From Pseudomonadota bacterium (GTDB lineage Bacteria; Pseudomonadota; Alphaproteobacteria; Rhizobiales; Xanthobacteraceae), in assembly GCA_023387695.1 (NCBI GenBank), contig JAEWHT010000348.1, positions 1 through 16,102 on the forward strand: a stretch of DNA of 16,102 bases, read 5' to 3'. Positions 8,324 to 14,624 of the stretch are shown one piece after another (position 1 is the first letter of the stretch; the number at the start of each line of letters is the position of its first letter). Below the pieces are notes generated by a model. It did not search any database. It was not told the DNA's origin and saw nothing but the letters and a program-made list of their open reading frames with translations. The translations under genes and the position numbers were made by a program.

Positions 8324-8581
8324 TCAGCGGCTGGCGCTCAGCACCGGCTGCTCGGGCAATTGCTCCTCCGCTGGAGCCTTTTCGCGTGTCCATGCCGGAA
8401 CGGCGAAGGCAAGCTGATACTGCCCCATCGGGTCCACGAACGTGGCTTGCGCGCTCTCCAGGTGTTTGGACAACTCGCTGAGGTTAAGGTCCAGGCCCGC
8501 GTCGACGGCCAACAGGATCATCGATGCGCAGGCAACCGTTACGGCTATGGCGATCGCCTTCCATTCTGATGATTTAATCAT
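8324..8581 (-). CDS. Small membrane-anchored hypothetical protein (85 aa)
   Basis: Starts at ATG 8579-8581 with a weak GAGAA-type ribosome site. Residues ~8-28 (KAIAIAVTVACASMILLAVD) form one hydrophobic segment after a short charged N-terminus. It could be a membrane anchor or an uncleaved signal; no lipobox and no clear signal-peptidase site. The remaining ~55 residues are polar with an amphipathic LSELSKHLESAQATF stretch and an acidic/proline C-terminus. No family recognised. It stands alone between tRNA-Pro and tetR, on the minus strand. The hydrophobic-then-polar layout argues for a real gene rather than a shadow frame, but the evidence is modest. Confidence 0.55.
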   Translation of the reverse strand: MIKSSEWKAIAIAVTVACASMILLAVDAGLDLNLSELSKHLESAQATFVDPMGQYQLAFAVPAWTREKAPAEEQLPEQPVLSASR

Positions 8582-8769
8582 CTAAGTTTCTCAGGTATTT
8601 TCACCTGCCCGGATAGATAGAGTGTCTGCGCAGGATTCAACCCCCGTCGCACGGTTCGCGCACACATTCTTGAAGTGCGACAATTTTGTAACAAGGCGAA
8701 TCGCGTGGTCGCGAATCGATCACGGCTTTGACTCGGTGGCGTGCCGCGCCGGCGGCTTGTCCAACGATG

Positions 8770-9399
8770 CTAGGCGGACGGCCTCAAAAACCCCACCACC
8801 ATCCGTGTCGTCTCGTCGACCAGCGCCCTGACCGTTTTCTCCTGCAATGTCTCGGGCTGGTTCAGCACCACGTTGTGCGCGACAGCCTCGATTGTGCTGA
8901 CGCAGATGAAGGTCGCCACATCGAGGTCGATCTTGCGCAGCTCCTTGCGGCGACTATCGAGATAGGCGCGCACGAGGGTGTGGACCTCGCGGTTGAAGGC
9001 TTCGACGTCGAGCTTGCCGGCGCGCGGGATCTGCTCGGCGAGGACTCGATGCAGTTTGGGGTTGATGCGATGCGCCTCGACCGCAACAGTGACGAGGCGG
9101 CGGACCGCTTTCTCGAGCGGCATGGCGGCAACCTCGATGAGTGTCGCGCGGACGATAGCCATGATCTCCTCGTTGTGACGATCAATCACGGCGGCGACGA
9201 GGGCCTCCTTGCTCGGAAAATACTGGTAGAGCGAGCCGACGCTGACGCCGGCGATTTCGGCGATCCGGTTGGTACTCGTCTTCTCAAAACCTTCGCGAAC
9301 CAGAATGCGAGCAGTTGCCTCGACCAGAGCGTCGACAGTGGCGCGGGATCGCTCTTGCGACGCATTTTTCCGTGGTTTTGTCGGCGGTTTGGGCGCCAC
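8770..9399 (-). CDS. TetR-family transcriptional repressor
   Basis: 209-residue one-component regulator. Residues ~18-65 are the TetR HTH: ALVEATARILVREGFEKTST, then RIAEIAGVSVGSLYQYFPSK, an exact match to the family pattern; the all-helical C-terminal part is the ligand/dimer domain. The start is placed at GTG 9397-9399, with AAGG 8 bases upstream, giving MAPKPPTKPRKNASQERS. The frame is open to an ATG at 9445-9447, but that ATG sits inside an inverted-repeat cluster likely to be the regulator's own operator. Divergent from an alpha/beta hydrolase gene 117 bases away, so it probably represses that gene and itself. Ligand unknown. Confidence 0.9.
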   Translation of the reverse strand: MAPKPPTKPRKNASQERSRATVDALVEATARILVREGFEKTSTNRIAEIAGVSVGSLYQYFPSKEALVAAVIDRHNEEIMAIVRATLIEVAAMPLEKAVRRLVTVAVEAHRINPKLHRVLAEQIPRAGKLDVEAFNREVHTLVRAYLDSRRKELRKIDLDVATFICVSTIEAVAHNVVLNQPETLQEKTVRALVDETTRMVVGFLRPSA

Positions 9400-9413
9400 G
9401 TCCTGTACCTTCG

Positions 9414-9448
9414 AATGCGAGTAGGAAAAGCGAGTGAATGCTCGCATT
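9414..9448. promoter_or_regulatory. Candidate TetR operator cluster
   Basis: AATGCGAG (9414-9421) and CTCGCATT (9441-9448) are perfect inverted 8-mers. A third half-site GCGAG (9430-9434) forms with CTCGC (9441-9445) a 16-base inverted repeat with a 6-base centre. The cluster lies between tetR and the divergent hydrolase gene, where an autoregulatory operator is expected. Binding is inferred. Confidence 0.5.
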
Positions 9449-9516
9449 ATATGTGGGGGCGGTGGCTGATGGACAGAGGCAATCCTCTGGCCATGGCAAG
9501 ACGTAAGGGCATGGGC

Positions 9517-10488
9517 ATGAGCGTTGCGAAAATGCTGTCGATGGGACGGCTTTGCGAATGCAATTTCTCGTGGGGTAAGTCTTCAAACGATCCCGCGCCG
9601 AGCTTGCAGAGTCGTTTCTTCAACTTGCTGCTGCGGCAACTCCCGTTCAAACAGCAGCTTGCCTCGGCTGAGACCGTGCAGGCGCATGTGCGCAAATTGG
9701 CCCTGGAGCCTGCCTCACATGAGCCGACGGGCCTGGGGCGCGGTGTCGATGTCATGCTGACAAAGATGGGCGGATGGCCGGTGTACTACACGGCGCCATC
9801 ATCGGGGCACGAAGGCTGTAACCACGTCATGTTCCTGCATGGAGGCGGCTACATCAACGAGATCGTGCCGGCGCATTGGCGCTTCGTCGGGCAAATGACG
9901 CGCAAGGCCGGTGTTGTCTGCGTCGTACCAATCTATCCGCTCGCGCCGCGTGCGACTGCAAAGGATATCGTGCCGGCGACGGCCGAGCTGTTGCGGATGC
10001 TGCTGGAGGATGCAGGCTCATCGAAGGTCACGGTGGTCGGCAATTCGGCCGGCGCATGTCTCGCGCTTGCTGCATGCCAATGGCTGCGCGATCGCGGTCA
10101 TCGGCAACCGAACAGGCTCGTGCTGATCTCGCCGGCGGCCGATGCGTCGATCAGCCGACCGGAGCAGGCGGAGATCGCGTCGCGCGATCCGATCCAGGAC
10201 ATTCCGGGGATCCTCGAAATGGGACGGCTCTATGCCGGTGAGCTCGATGTCGGGCATCCCCTCGTCAGCCCGCTCAATGGGGCCTTCCGTTCGCTGGCGC
10301 CGATGACGATCTTTTCAGGGACGTGTGATCTGCTCTACCCCGACAGCGTCGATCTCGCCGCGCGGGCGAGGGGCGCCGGCGTGCCGGTCGATCTGCATTT
10401 GTGGCGCGACCAGCCGCACAACTACGCGCTGATGCCGACGCCGGAAGGACGACGGGCGCGCGCGATGATTGTGCAAGCTGTGGCTTAG
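9517..10488 (+). CDS. Alpha/beta hydrolase, HSL-type esterase/acetylhydrolase
   Basis: 323-residue serine hydrolase of the hormone-sensitive-lipase group, acting on ester bonds of small acyl or acetyl substrates. It shows the oxyanion motif HGGGY (His108-Tyr112), nucleophile elbow GNSAG with Ser177, acid Asp271 in GTCDLL and His301 in DQPHNY, so the triad is complete. YPLAPRATAKDIVPA is the usual stretch between oxyanion hole and elbow. Start ATG 9517 has AAGGG at 7-base spacing; in-frame ATGs at 9469, 9493 and 9511 are possible. The frame also runs back to 8728 over tetR, which is an artefact of GC-rich sequence. No signal peptide is evident, so it is probably cytoplasmic. Divergent from tetR and likely under its control. 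Confidence 0.9.
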   Translation: MSVAKMLSMGRLCECNFSWGKSSNDPAPSLQSRFFNLLLRQLPFKQQLASAETVQAHVRKLALEPASHEPTGLGRGVDVMLTKMGGWPVYYTAPSSGHEGCNHVMFLHGGGYINEIVPAHWRFVGQMTRKAGVVCVVPIYPLAPRATAKDIVPATAELLRMLLEDAGSSKVTVVGNSAGACLALAACQWLRDRGHRQPNRLVLISPAADASISRPEQAEIASRDPIQDIPGILEMGRLYAGELDVGHPLVSPLNGAFRSLAPMTIFSGTCDLLYPDSVDLAARARGAGVPVDLHLWRDQPHNYALMPTPEGRRARAMIVQAVA

Positions 10489-10490
10489 AG

Positions 10491-10510
10491 AGCGTGACCG
10501 TTGTCACGTT
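10491..10510 (+). repeat. Short hairpin after the hydrolase gene
   Basis: AGCGTGAC (10491-10498) pairs with GTCACGTT (10503-10510) over 8 positions including one G-U, with a 4-base loop, starting 2 bases after the stop codon. It lacks a T-tract, so it may be a weak or Rho-assisted terminator. A second 5-bp hairpin (CGAGC/GCTCG, 10526-10540) follows. Confidence 0.35.
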
Positions 10511-10641
10511 GCGGACGGGCTCATGCGAGCGGTTGGCTCGAGCAAGGCCTTGGCACTAGCAAGGCTTGGCGCTGATGCTGCCCGCGCGGAGGGACAAGGC
10601 GGCCCCCGGGCGTTTCCTCGTGTCAGTAATTTTGCGGGGCC

Positions 10642-10881
10642 TTAGGCGTGGCCCTTGATCTCGTAATGGCCCGGCACGCATTTGTAGCGGTCGAGGCGCC
10701 AGTTGGCGTGATAGATCGGATGCTCGTCCATCCATTTTGCAAGCGGGGCCTGTGCACCGACCGCGCACGCCATCATCGACATGTCGGGCGTCATATTGCT
10801 GTCGGTCACGATTTCCTCGACACAGCTGCCGGAGGCAGCAGCGCCAAGCCGGCAGAGCACGGCAACGACGGTAATGAACAT
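10642..10881 (-). CDS. Hypothetical protein with conserved cysteines (79 aa)
   Basis: Start ATG 10879-10881 has a strong GAGGTGA ribosome site 8 bases upstream, which outweighs the longer open frame reaching 10989. The product begins MFITVVAVLCRLGAAASGSC. A short hydrophobic start may be a weak signal or anchor. It is followed by CVEEIVTDSNMTPDMSMMAC, and the C-terminal half ends RYKCVPGHYEIKGHA, rich in His, Trp and Tyr. Four cysteines (~10, 20, 40, 70) could form disulfides if exported, or bind metal. No family name is recognised. It is alone, convergent with the hydrolase gene and divergent from the DapA-like gene. Confidence 0.7.
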   Translation of the reverse strand: MFITVVAVLCRLGAAASGSCVEEIVTDSNMTPDMSMMACAVGAQAPLAKWMDEHPIYHANWRLDRYKCVPGHYEIKGHA

Positions 10882-11192
10882 TCCAGTCACCTCATCGGTA
10901 GTTTCGACCACGAGGAGGATGCAAGCCGAGTGCCACAGCCTGTGTCGGAAACAACACGCCGGCCGGGCCTGCTCGCCCCAGGACCCCATTTGATGATTCG
11001 GATTGTAAAAAAATTGCCACTAAACCGAAGCCGGACAAATACGGGGAACTGACAGGAATGATGGATTGTGATGGCTGCGTCGCGTGAGCCACCCCTTCTC
11101 AGGGCTTGCCGGGGCAGTAGGCTCGCATCTGTGCGGATACTCGCCGAGAGAGTGGGGCCGCTGCAGCAGGTATGGAAACGCGAGGGCAGAAC
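10882..11192. other. 311-base intergenic region, divergent promoters expected
   Basis: Lies between two divergent genes, so it should hold promoters for both. I see a 7-base A run (11007-11013) and an extended inverted pairing GAGCC...GGCTC (about 11086-11127) in the leader of the DapA-like gene. No convincing -35/-10 pair, riboswitch or small gene was found. The leader of the DapA-like gene contains GAGG 7 bases before its ATG. Confidence 0.4.
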
Positions 11193-12101
11193 ATGAAGGT
11201 ACGACCGACCGGTGTGATCCCGCCGATGACGACACCATTCCGGAAAGACGGTGAGATAGACTACAAGCTCGTGGCGCCCCAGGTCGACTGGATGATCGCT
11301 GCCGGCGCGCACGGTGTTGCGGCCGGCGGCTCGACTGGCGAAGGGCACACGCTCGATCACGAAGAATATCGCGAGCTGATGTCCGCGACGGTCGAAGCTG
11401 TGGACGGGCGCATCCCTGTTATTGCCGGCATTATCGTCGACTCCACGCGCGATGCGATCCGCCGCGGCAAGCTCGTGCGCGACATGAATGTCGCGGCCCT
11501 CCAGGTCACGCCGGTGCACTACCTGTTCAAGCCGGACGAAGAAGCGATGGTGGCGCATTTCCGCGCCATGGCCGACGAGACCGGCATGCCCATCATCATC
11601 TACAACGTCGTGCCCTGGTCATACCTGTCGCCTGCGCTGCTGACGCGGATCATGACCGAAGTGCCGCTGGTGGTCGGCGTCAAGCAGAGCGCGGGCGACC
11701 TCAAGCTGTTCGCGGACCTCATGATGATGGCGCCGGACAAGCTGATCTATAGCGCTGTCGATGCCCTGATGTATCCGTCTTACACGCTCGGGGCCCATGG
11801 CTCGATCGCAGCGATCCTGACCGCTGCGCCGCACGCCTCCGTCGCGCTGTGGAATGCGGTGAAGGCGGGCGATCATCCGCGCGCGCTCGATCTGCACAAG
11901 CAGCTGTTGACGTTGTGGAACGCTGTCATCGCAGACAATCTGCCGGCATGTACACGCTACGCGCAGACGCTCCAGGGACTCCCCAGGACCTATCCACGGG
12001 CGCCGATGCCGGAGGCCTCGCCGGCGCAGCAGGCCGCGACCCGCAAGGCGCTGGAGGCGCTCGGTGCGCTGAAGGGACCGCGCGTCGAAGCGGCCGAATA
12101 G
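11193..12101 (+). CDS. DapA-superfamily (DHDPS/NAL) aldolase or lyase
   Basis: 302-residue class I (Schiff-base) TIM-barrel enzyme of the dihydrodipicolinate synthase / N-acetylneuraminate lyase family, which handles pyruvate-type substrates. The loop GGSTGE (45-50) corresponds to GTTGE. Tyr110, Tyr137 in IIIYNVV and the Schiff-base Lys164 in VVGVKQSAGD are in place. Where true DapA has an Arg just after the YNVP motif for its aspartate-semialdehyde carboxylate, this protein reads YNVVPWSY without Arg, so lysine biosynthesis is unlikely. Start ATG 11193 has GAGG at 7-base spacing; an ATG at 11172 is less well supported. The C-terminus is Ala-rich and lengthened. An SDR gene follows; a catabolic aldolase or hydratase-aldolase role is inferred. 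Confidence 0.88.
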   Translation: MKVRPTGVIPPMTTPFRKDGEIDYKLVAPQVDWMIAAGAHGVAAGGSTGEGHTLDHEEYRELMSATVEAVDGRIPVIAGIIVDSTRDAIRRGKLVRDMNVAALQVTPVHYLFKPDEEAMVAHFRAMADETGMPIIIYNVVPWSYLSPALLTRIMTEVPLVVGVKQSAGDLKLFADLMMMAPDKLIYSAVDALMYPSYTLGAHGSIAAILTAAPHASVALWNAVKAGDHPRALDLHKQLLTLWNAVIADNLPACTRYAQTLQGLPRTYPRAPMPEASPAQQAATRKALEALGALKGPRVEAAE

Positions 12102-12131
12102 TCCGCGCGCCGAAATAATCGATGTCGAACG

Positions 12132-12170
12132 GCAGCGCCGATCCGCTTTTACCAGCGGATGCGGCGCTGC
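12132..12170 (+). terminator. Strong GC-rich hairpin between the aldolase and SDR genes
   Basis: GCAGCGCCGATCCGC (12132-12146) pairs with GCGGATGCGGCGCTGC (12155-12170): 15 bp with a single-base bulge and an 8-base loop TTTTACCA. It is followed by TACATTTTGC, a weak T tail. It lies 30 bases after the aldolase stop. It is most easily read as a terminator or 3'-end stabilising stem that uncouples the two genes. Confidence 0.6.
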
Positions 12171-12183
12171 TACATTTTGCGCG

Positions 12184-12199
12184 CGTCGCAGGTGCGACG
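12184..12199. promoter_or_regulatory. Perfect palindrome upstream of the SDR gene
   Basis: CGTCGCA (12184-12190), GG, TGCGACG (12193-12199) is a perfect inverted repeat with 7-base arms, 48 bases before the SDR start. It has the size of a dimeric repressor site; no regulator gene adjoins it. Confidence 0.35.
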
Positions 12200-12246
12200 T
12201 GTCAACGACGAAGAAACATGCCGAGAAGGGGAGGGACCGACGTCCC

Positions 12247-13218
12247 ATGAAGGAATTTGCTGGCAAGATCGCCGTCATCACCGGTGGTGGCACGGGTATG
12301 GGGCGAGAGCTCGCCCGGCAGCTGGTCGCAGAGGGCTGCAACGTCGCGATGTGCGATGTGTCAGAAGCCGCGATGGCAGAGACCACGCGGCTGTGCGAAG
12401 TCGAGAAGCTGCCGCAGGGCCTGCGCGTCACGACGCATGTCGCCGACGTCTCGATCGAGGATCATCTCAAGCGCTTCCGCGATGAGCTCGCCGAGCAGCA
12501 GAAGACGGACAAGATCCATCTGCTGTTCAACAATGCCGGCATCGGCGGCGGCGGCAGCCTGTTCACCAACACGCGCGAACAATGGGAGCGCACCTTCAAC
12601 ATCTGCTGGGGCGGCGTCTATCTCGGCGTGCGTACCTTCCTGCCGATGCTGGTGAAGGCCGACGAAGCGCACATCATCAACACCGCCAGCGTCAACGGCT
12701 TCTGGGCCTCGATCGGCATGGGTCAGGCGCACACTGCCTACAGCTCGGCGAAGTTCGCCGTGAAGGGTTTCACCGAGGCGCTGATCAATGACCTCCGTCT
12801 GCACGCGCCGCATGTCAAATGCTCGGTGGTGATGCCGGGCCACATCGGTACCTCGATCGTCTCCAACTCCCGTAAGGTCCAGAGCACCGACGGGTCGGAG
12901 CGGCTCAGCCCCGACGAGGTCGCGCTGACACGCAAGCGCATGGTTGCGGCTGGCGTGCCAGATGCTGACAAAATGTCGGACGAGCAGATCCAGGCGGCGT
13001 TCGCCGAGCGCGCCCGCAGTTTTCTCGAGGACGCGCCGACGACCGCTGCACAGGCGGCCAAGATCATCCTGGACGGCGTGAAGGCCGAGCGGTGGCGTAT
13101 TCTTGTCGGGGATGATGCACAGCGTCTTGACGAGCGCGTACGCGCGACGCCCGAGCAGGCCTATGACCGCGCCTTCTACGAAAGCTTCAGTCAGGAGGTC
13201 GGCTGGCGGCTCGGCTGA
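12247..13218 (+). CDS. Short-chain dehydrogenase/reductase (SDR)
   Basis: 323-residue classical SDR, an NAD(P)-dependent alcohol/ketone oxidoreductase. It has the cofactor loop TGGGTGMG (12-19), Asp37 at the end of the second strand (MCDVSE), which favours NAD(H), and NNAG (95-98). The active-site residues are Ser148 in NTASVNG and Tyr165/Lys169 in AYSSAKF. After the fold it carries an extended C-terminal part (~200-323), longer than the ~250-residue core, with YDRAFYESFSQEVGWRL at the end. Start ATG 12247 gives the usual short lead MKEFAGKIAVITGG; a GTG at 12199 would add 16 basic residues. It may be in one pathway with the aldolase gene upstream, although a strong hairpin separates them. 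Substrate unknown. Confidence 0.93.
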   Translation: MKEFAGKIAVITGGGTGMGRELARQLVAEGCNVAMCDVSEAAMAETTRLCEVEKLPQGLRVTTHVADVSIEDHLKRFRDELAEQQKTDKIHLLFNNAGIGGGGSLFTNTREQWERTFNICWGGVYLGVRTFLPMLVKADEAHIINTASVNGFWASIGMGQAHTAYSSAKFAVKGFTEALINDLRLHAPHVKCSVVMPGHIGTSIVSNSRKVQSTDGSERLSPDEVALTRKRMVAAGVPDADKMSDEQIQAAFAERARSFLEDAPTTAAQAAKIILDGVKAERWRILVGDDAQRLDERVRATPEQAYDRAFYESFSQEVGWRLG

Positions 13219-13342
13219 GGTTGTCAACGATCGCGCGCAGATATGGGTATGATGAGTATCATCGCAAGAGCTGCGTCGGTAATTTTAGGCCAGTAAATTT
13301 ACCTTCCCTCTGCGCGCGCTCGTCTTCTTATGATGATCCGGA

Positions 13343-13367
13343 ATGTCACGCATGCGACATGTGACAT
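13343..13367. promoter_or_regulatory. Inverted repeat ATGTCAC-N11-GTGACAT
   Basis: Perfect 7-base arms with an 11-base centre that itself begins GCATGCG. It lies 114 bases upstream of the hydrolase-like gene start. It resembles a dimeric activator or repressor site, but the spacing does not fit the usual CRP/FNR site. Confidence 0.3.
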
Positions 13368-13428
13368 ACGTTCAAGCGATGGTGATCTCGAACGGGTCTC
13401 ATTCGGCGCACGGCAGCTTGGTTGGTGA

Positions 13429-13444
13429 ACTAAAATAGTTTAGT
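13429..13444. promoter_or_regulatory. Candidate MarR operator upstream of the hydrolase-like gene
   Basis: ACTAAA-ATAG-TTTAGT is a perfect 6-base inverted repeat with a 4-base centre, 36 bases before the ATG at 13481, a position suited to repression. Its core AAAATAGTTTA recurs inverted at 15327-15337 next to marR. Confidence 0.5.
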
Positions 13445-13480
13445 GAATCAGGGTAGCGCCACGATAAAACGTAGCTTCCG

Positions 13481-14596
13481 ATGATACCCGCATGCCTCTC
13501 CGACGATTTCATCCTCTGCCCGGAGAGAGAGGATATCTCCGCTGAATTCACGCGGCTGCTCACCGCGGCTCAGGAGGGCGGCGCCACCATCGCCGAATGC
13601 CTGATGATCGCGCGGCAATTGAAGCGCGGCGACGAGCAATCCTGGCATCGTGAGTGGAAGAAGCTGGCGCAGGCCAACCGGCATCGCGCCGAGGCGGCGT
13701 TTGCGGAAGGCCACATGGTCACCGCGCAGCGCAACTGGCTGCGTGCGATGAACTACTACGGTGCGGCCGCGATGCCGCTCGACCCCGCCGACGAACGTCG
13801 CTGGGTCGCGGTGCTCGCGATGCAGGAGTGTGCTCGCCGCTTCCTCACGGCGCGCGGGCCGACCGGAGAGGTCGTGACAATCCCGTGGATCGACGGTCAT
13901 TCGTTGCAGGGCTATTTCCTGCCGGCGCCTGCGGCGAACGGTCGCGCCCCCACCGTGATCTGCATCGGCGAGCCCGGACATCGCAAGGAGGAATTCCTGG
14001 TCAAGCTTGCGCCGCATGCGCGCGAGCGCGGTTTCGCCATGCTGGCGCTCGACCTGTTCGGTGACGAGCGCGACGATTATGCCGATGTGCTGTTGCAGCG
14101 TCGTGATCTCGAGAGCTCGATCGGCAGCGTCATGGATTACCTGGAGCTGCGCGGTGACGTCGATTTCGATCGTGTTGCGATCGTGGCCGACGGGTGGGGC
14201 TCATCCTTCGTTGCGCGCGCCGTGCTGCAGGAGCCGCGTCTAGCCGCCGCCGTTTGCGACGGTGGGCTGTGGGACCTGCACGAGCGTTCCTTCTTCGCAA
14301 GCCGGTTTGCGATCAGCGACCTAAGCGTCGTCCCGGTGCCGCATGCGCCGCTGATGGCCTCCAGCGCTGAATGCCCCGTGCTGATCACGATCGGCGAGGA
14401 CGGCTGGCTCAAGGCCGATCGGGCGCGTCAGATCGTACAGAAATCCCGCCTCGGTAGCTCGGACATCGTGTTGAAGGTATTCACCGCGGCGGAGACCGGT
14501 GCGGCCCAGGCTCACGCCGACAATCCGAGCCTTGCCAACGAGTACATCTTCGATTGGCTCGAAACGCGACTCGGCTTCGCCGGCACGCGAATTTGA
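13481..14596 (+). CDS. FrsA/DHPON-hydrolase-like alpha/beta-fold protein with altered nucleophile elbow
   Basis: 371 residues. An N-terminal helical region (~1-125) carries DEQSWHREWKKLAQ, GHMVTAQRNWLRAMNYY and similar stretches typical of the group containing 2,6-dihydroxypseudooxynicotine hydrolase and FrsA-like proteins. It is followed by an alpha/beta-hydrolase fold with PTVICIGEPGHRKEE, AMLALDLFG, the acid-site strand CPVLITIGEDGW (Asp307) and the C-terminal TGAAQAHADNPSLANEYIFD. The nucleophile elbow, normally GxSxG, reads VADGWGSS (235-242), with Gly238 where Ser is expected. The His is shifted or replaced (Gln343/His345). The protein may be inactive as an esterase, or use other chemistry. 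Start ATG 13481 is forced by an in-frame stop just upstream. Convergent with marR, 28 bases apart; a candidate MarR operator lies upstream. Confidence 0.82.
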   Translation: MIPACLSDDFILCPEREDISAEFTRLLTAAQEGGATIAECLMIARQLKRGDEQSWHREWKKLAQANRHRAEAAFAEGHMVTAQRNWLRAMNYYGAAAMPLDPADERRWVAVLAMQECARRFLTARGPTGEVVTIPWIDGHSLQGYFLPAPAANGRAPTVICIGEPGHRKEEFLVKLAPHARERGFAMLALDLFGDERDDYADVLLQRRDLESSIGSVMDYLELRGDVDFDRVAIVADGWGSSFVARAVLQEPRLAAAVCDGGLWDLHERSFFASRFAISDLSVVPVPHAPLMASSAECPVLITIGEDGWLKADRARQIVQKSRLGSSDIVLKVFTAAETGAAQAHADNPSLANEYIFDWLETRLGFAGTRI

Positions 14597-14624
14597 GTGC
14601 GGTTGTTTAGCGCAGACACGGGCC

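Larger units (their letters stand above)
13219..13480. other. 262-base intergenic region with several inverted repeats
   Basis: No gene is visible. The region is less GC-rich than its neighbours. It holds GATGA-GTA-TCATC (13251-13263) and an imperfect hairpin GGTAATTTT...AAATTTACC (13279-13303), which may end the SDR transcript. It also holds ATGTCAC-N11-GTGACAT (13343-13367) and the MarR-type palindrome at 13429-13444. It must contain the promoter of the next gene; no clear -35/-10 pair was identified. Confidence 0.5.

Noticed and set aside
8170..8330. tRNA-Pro as an integration site for a mobile element
   Set aside because: No integrase, no repeat of the tRNA 3' end and no phage-like genes were found in the window.
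8696..8718. Direct repeat GCGAATCG with 15-base period
   Set aside because: Only two short copies in GC-rich sequence; no array and no link to a feature.
8728..9516. Long upstream extension of the hydrolase frame (586 codons in total) lying antisense to tetR
   Set aside because: The extension mirrors tetR codons and has no hydrolase-family content; the real protein begins near 9517 with a ribosome site.
10887..11558. 223-codon minus-strand frame opposite the DapA-like gene
   Set aside because: It spans the divergent intergenic region and the aldolase coding sequence, with no ribosome site and shadow composition.
12361..13227. 288-codon minus-strand frame opposite the SDR
   Set aside because: Shadow frame; all catalytic motifs of the SDR are on the plus strand.
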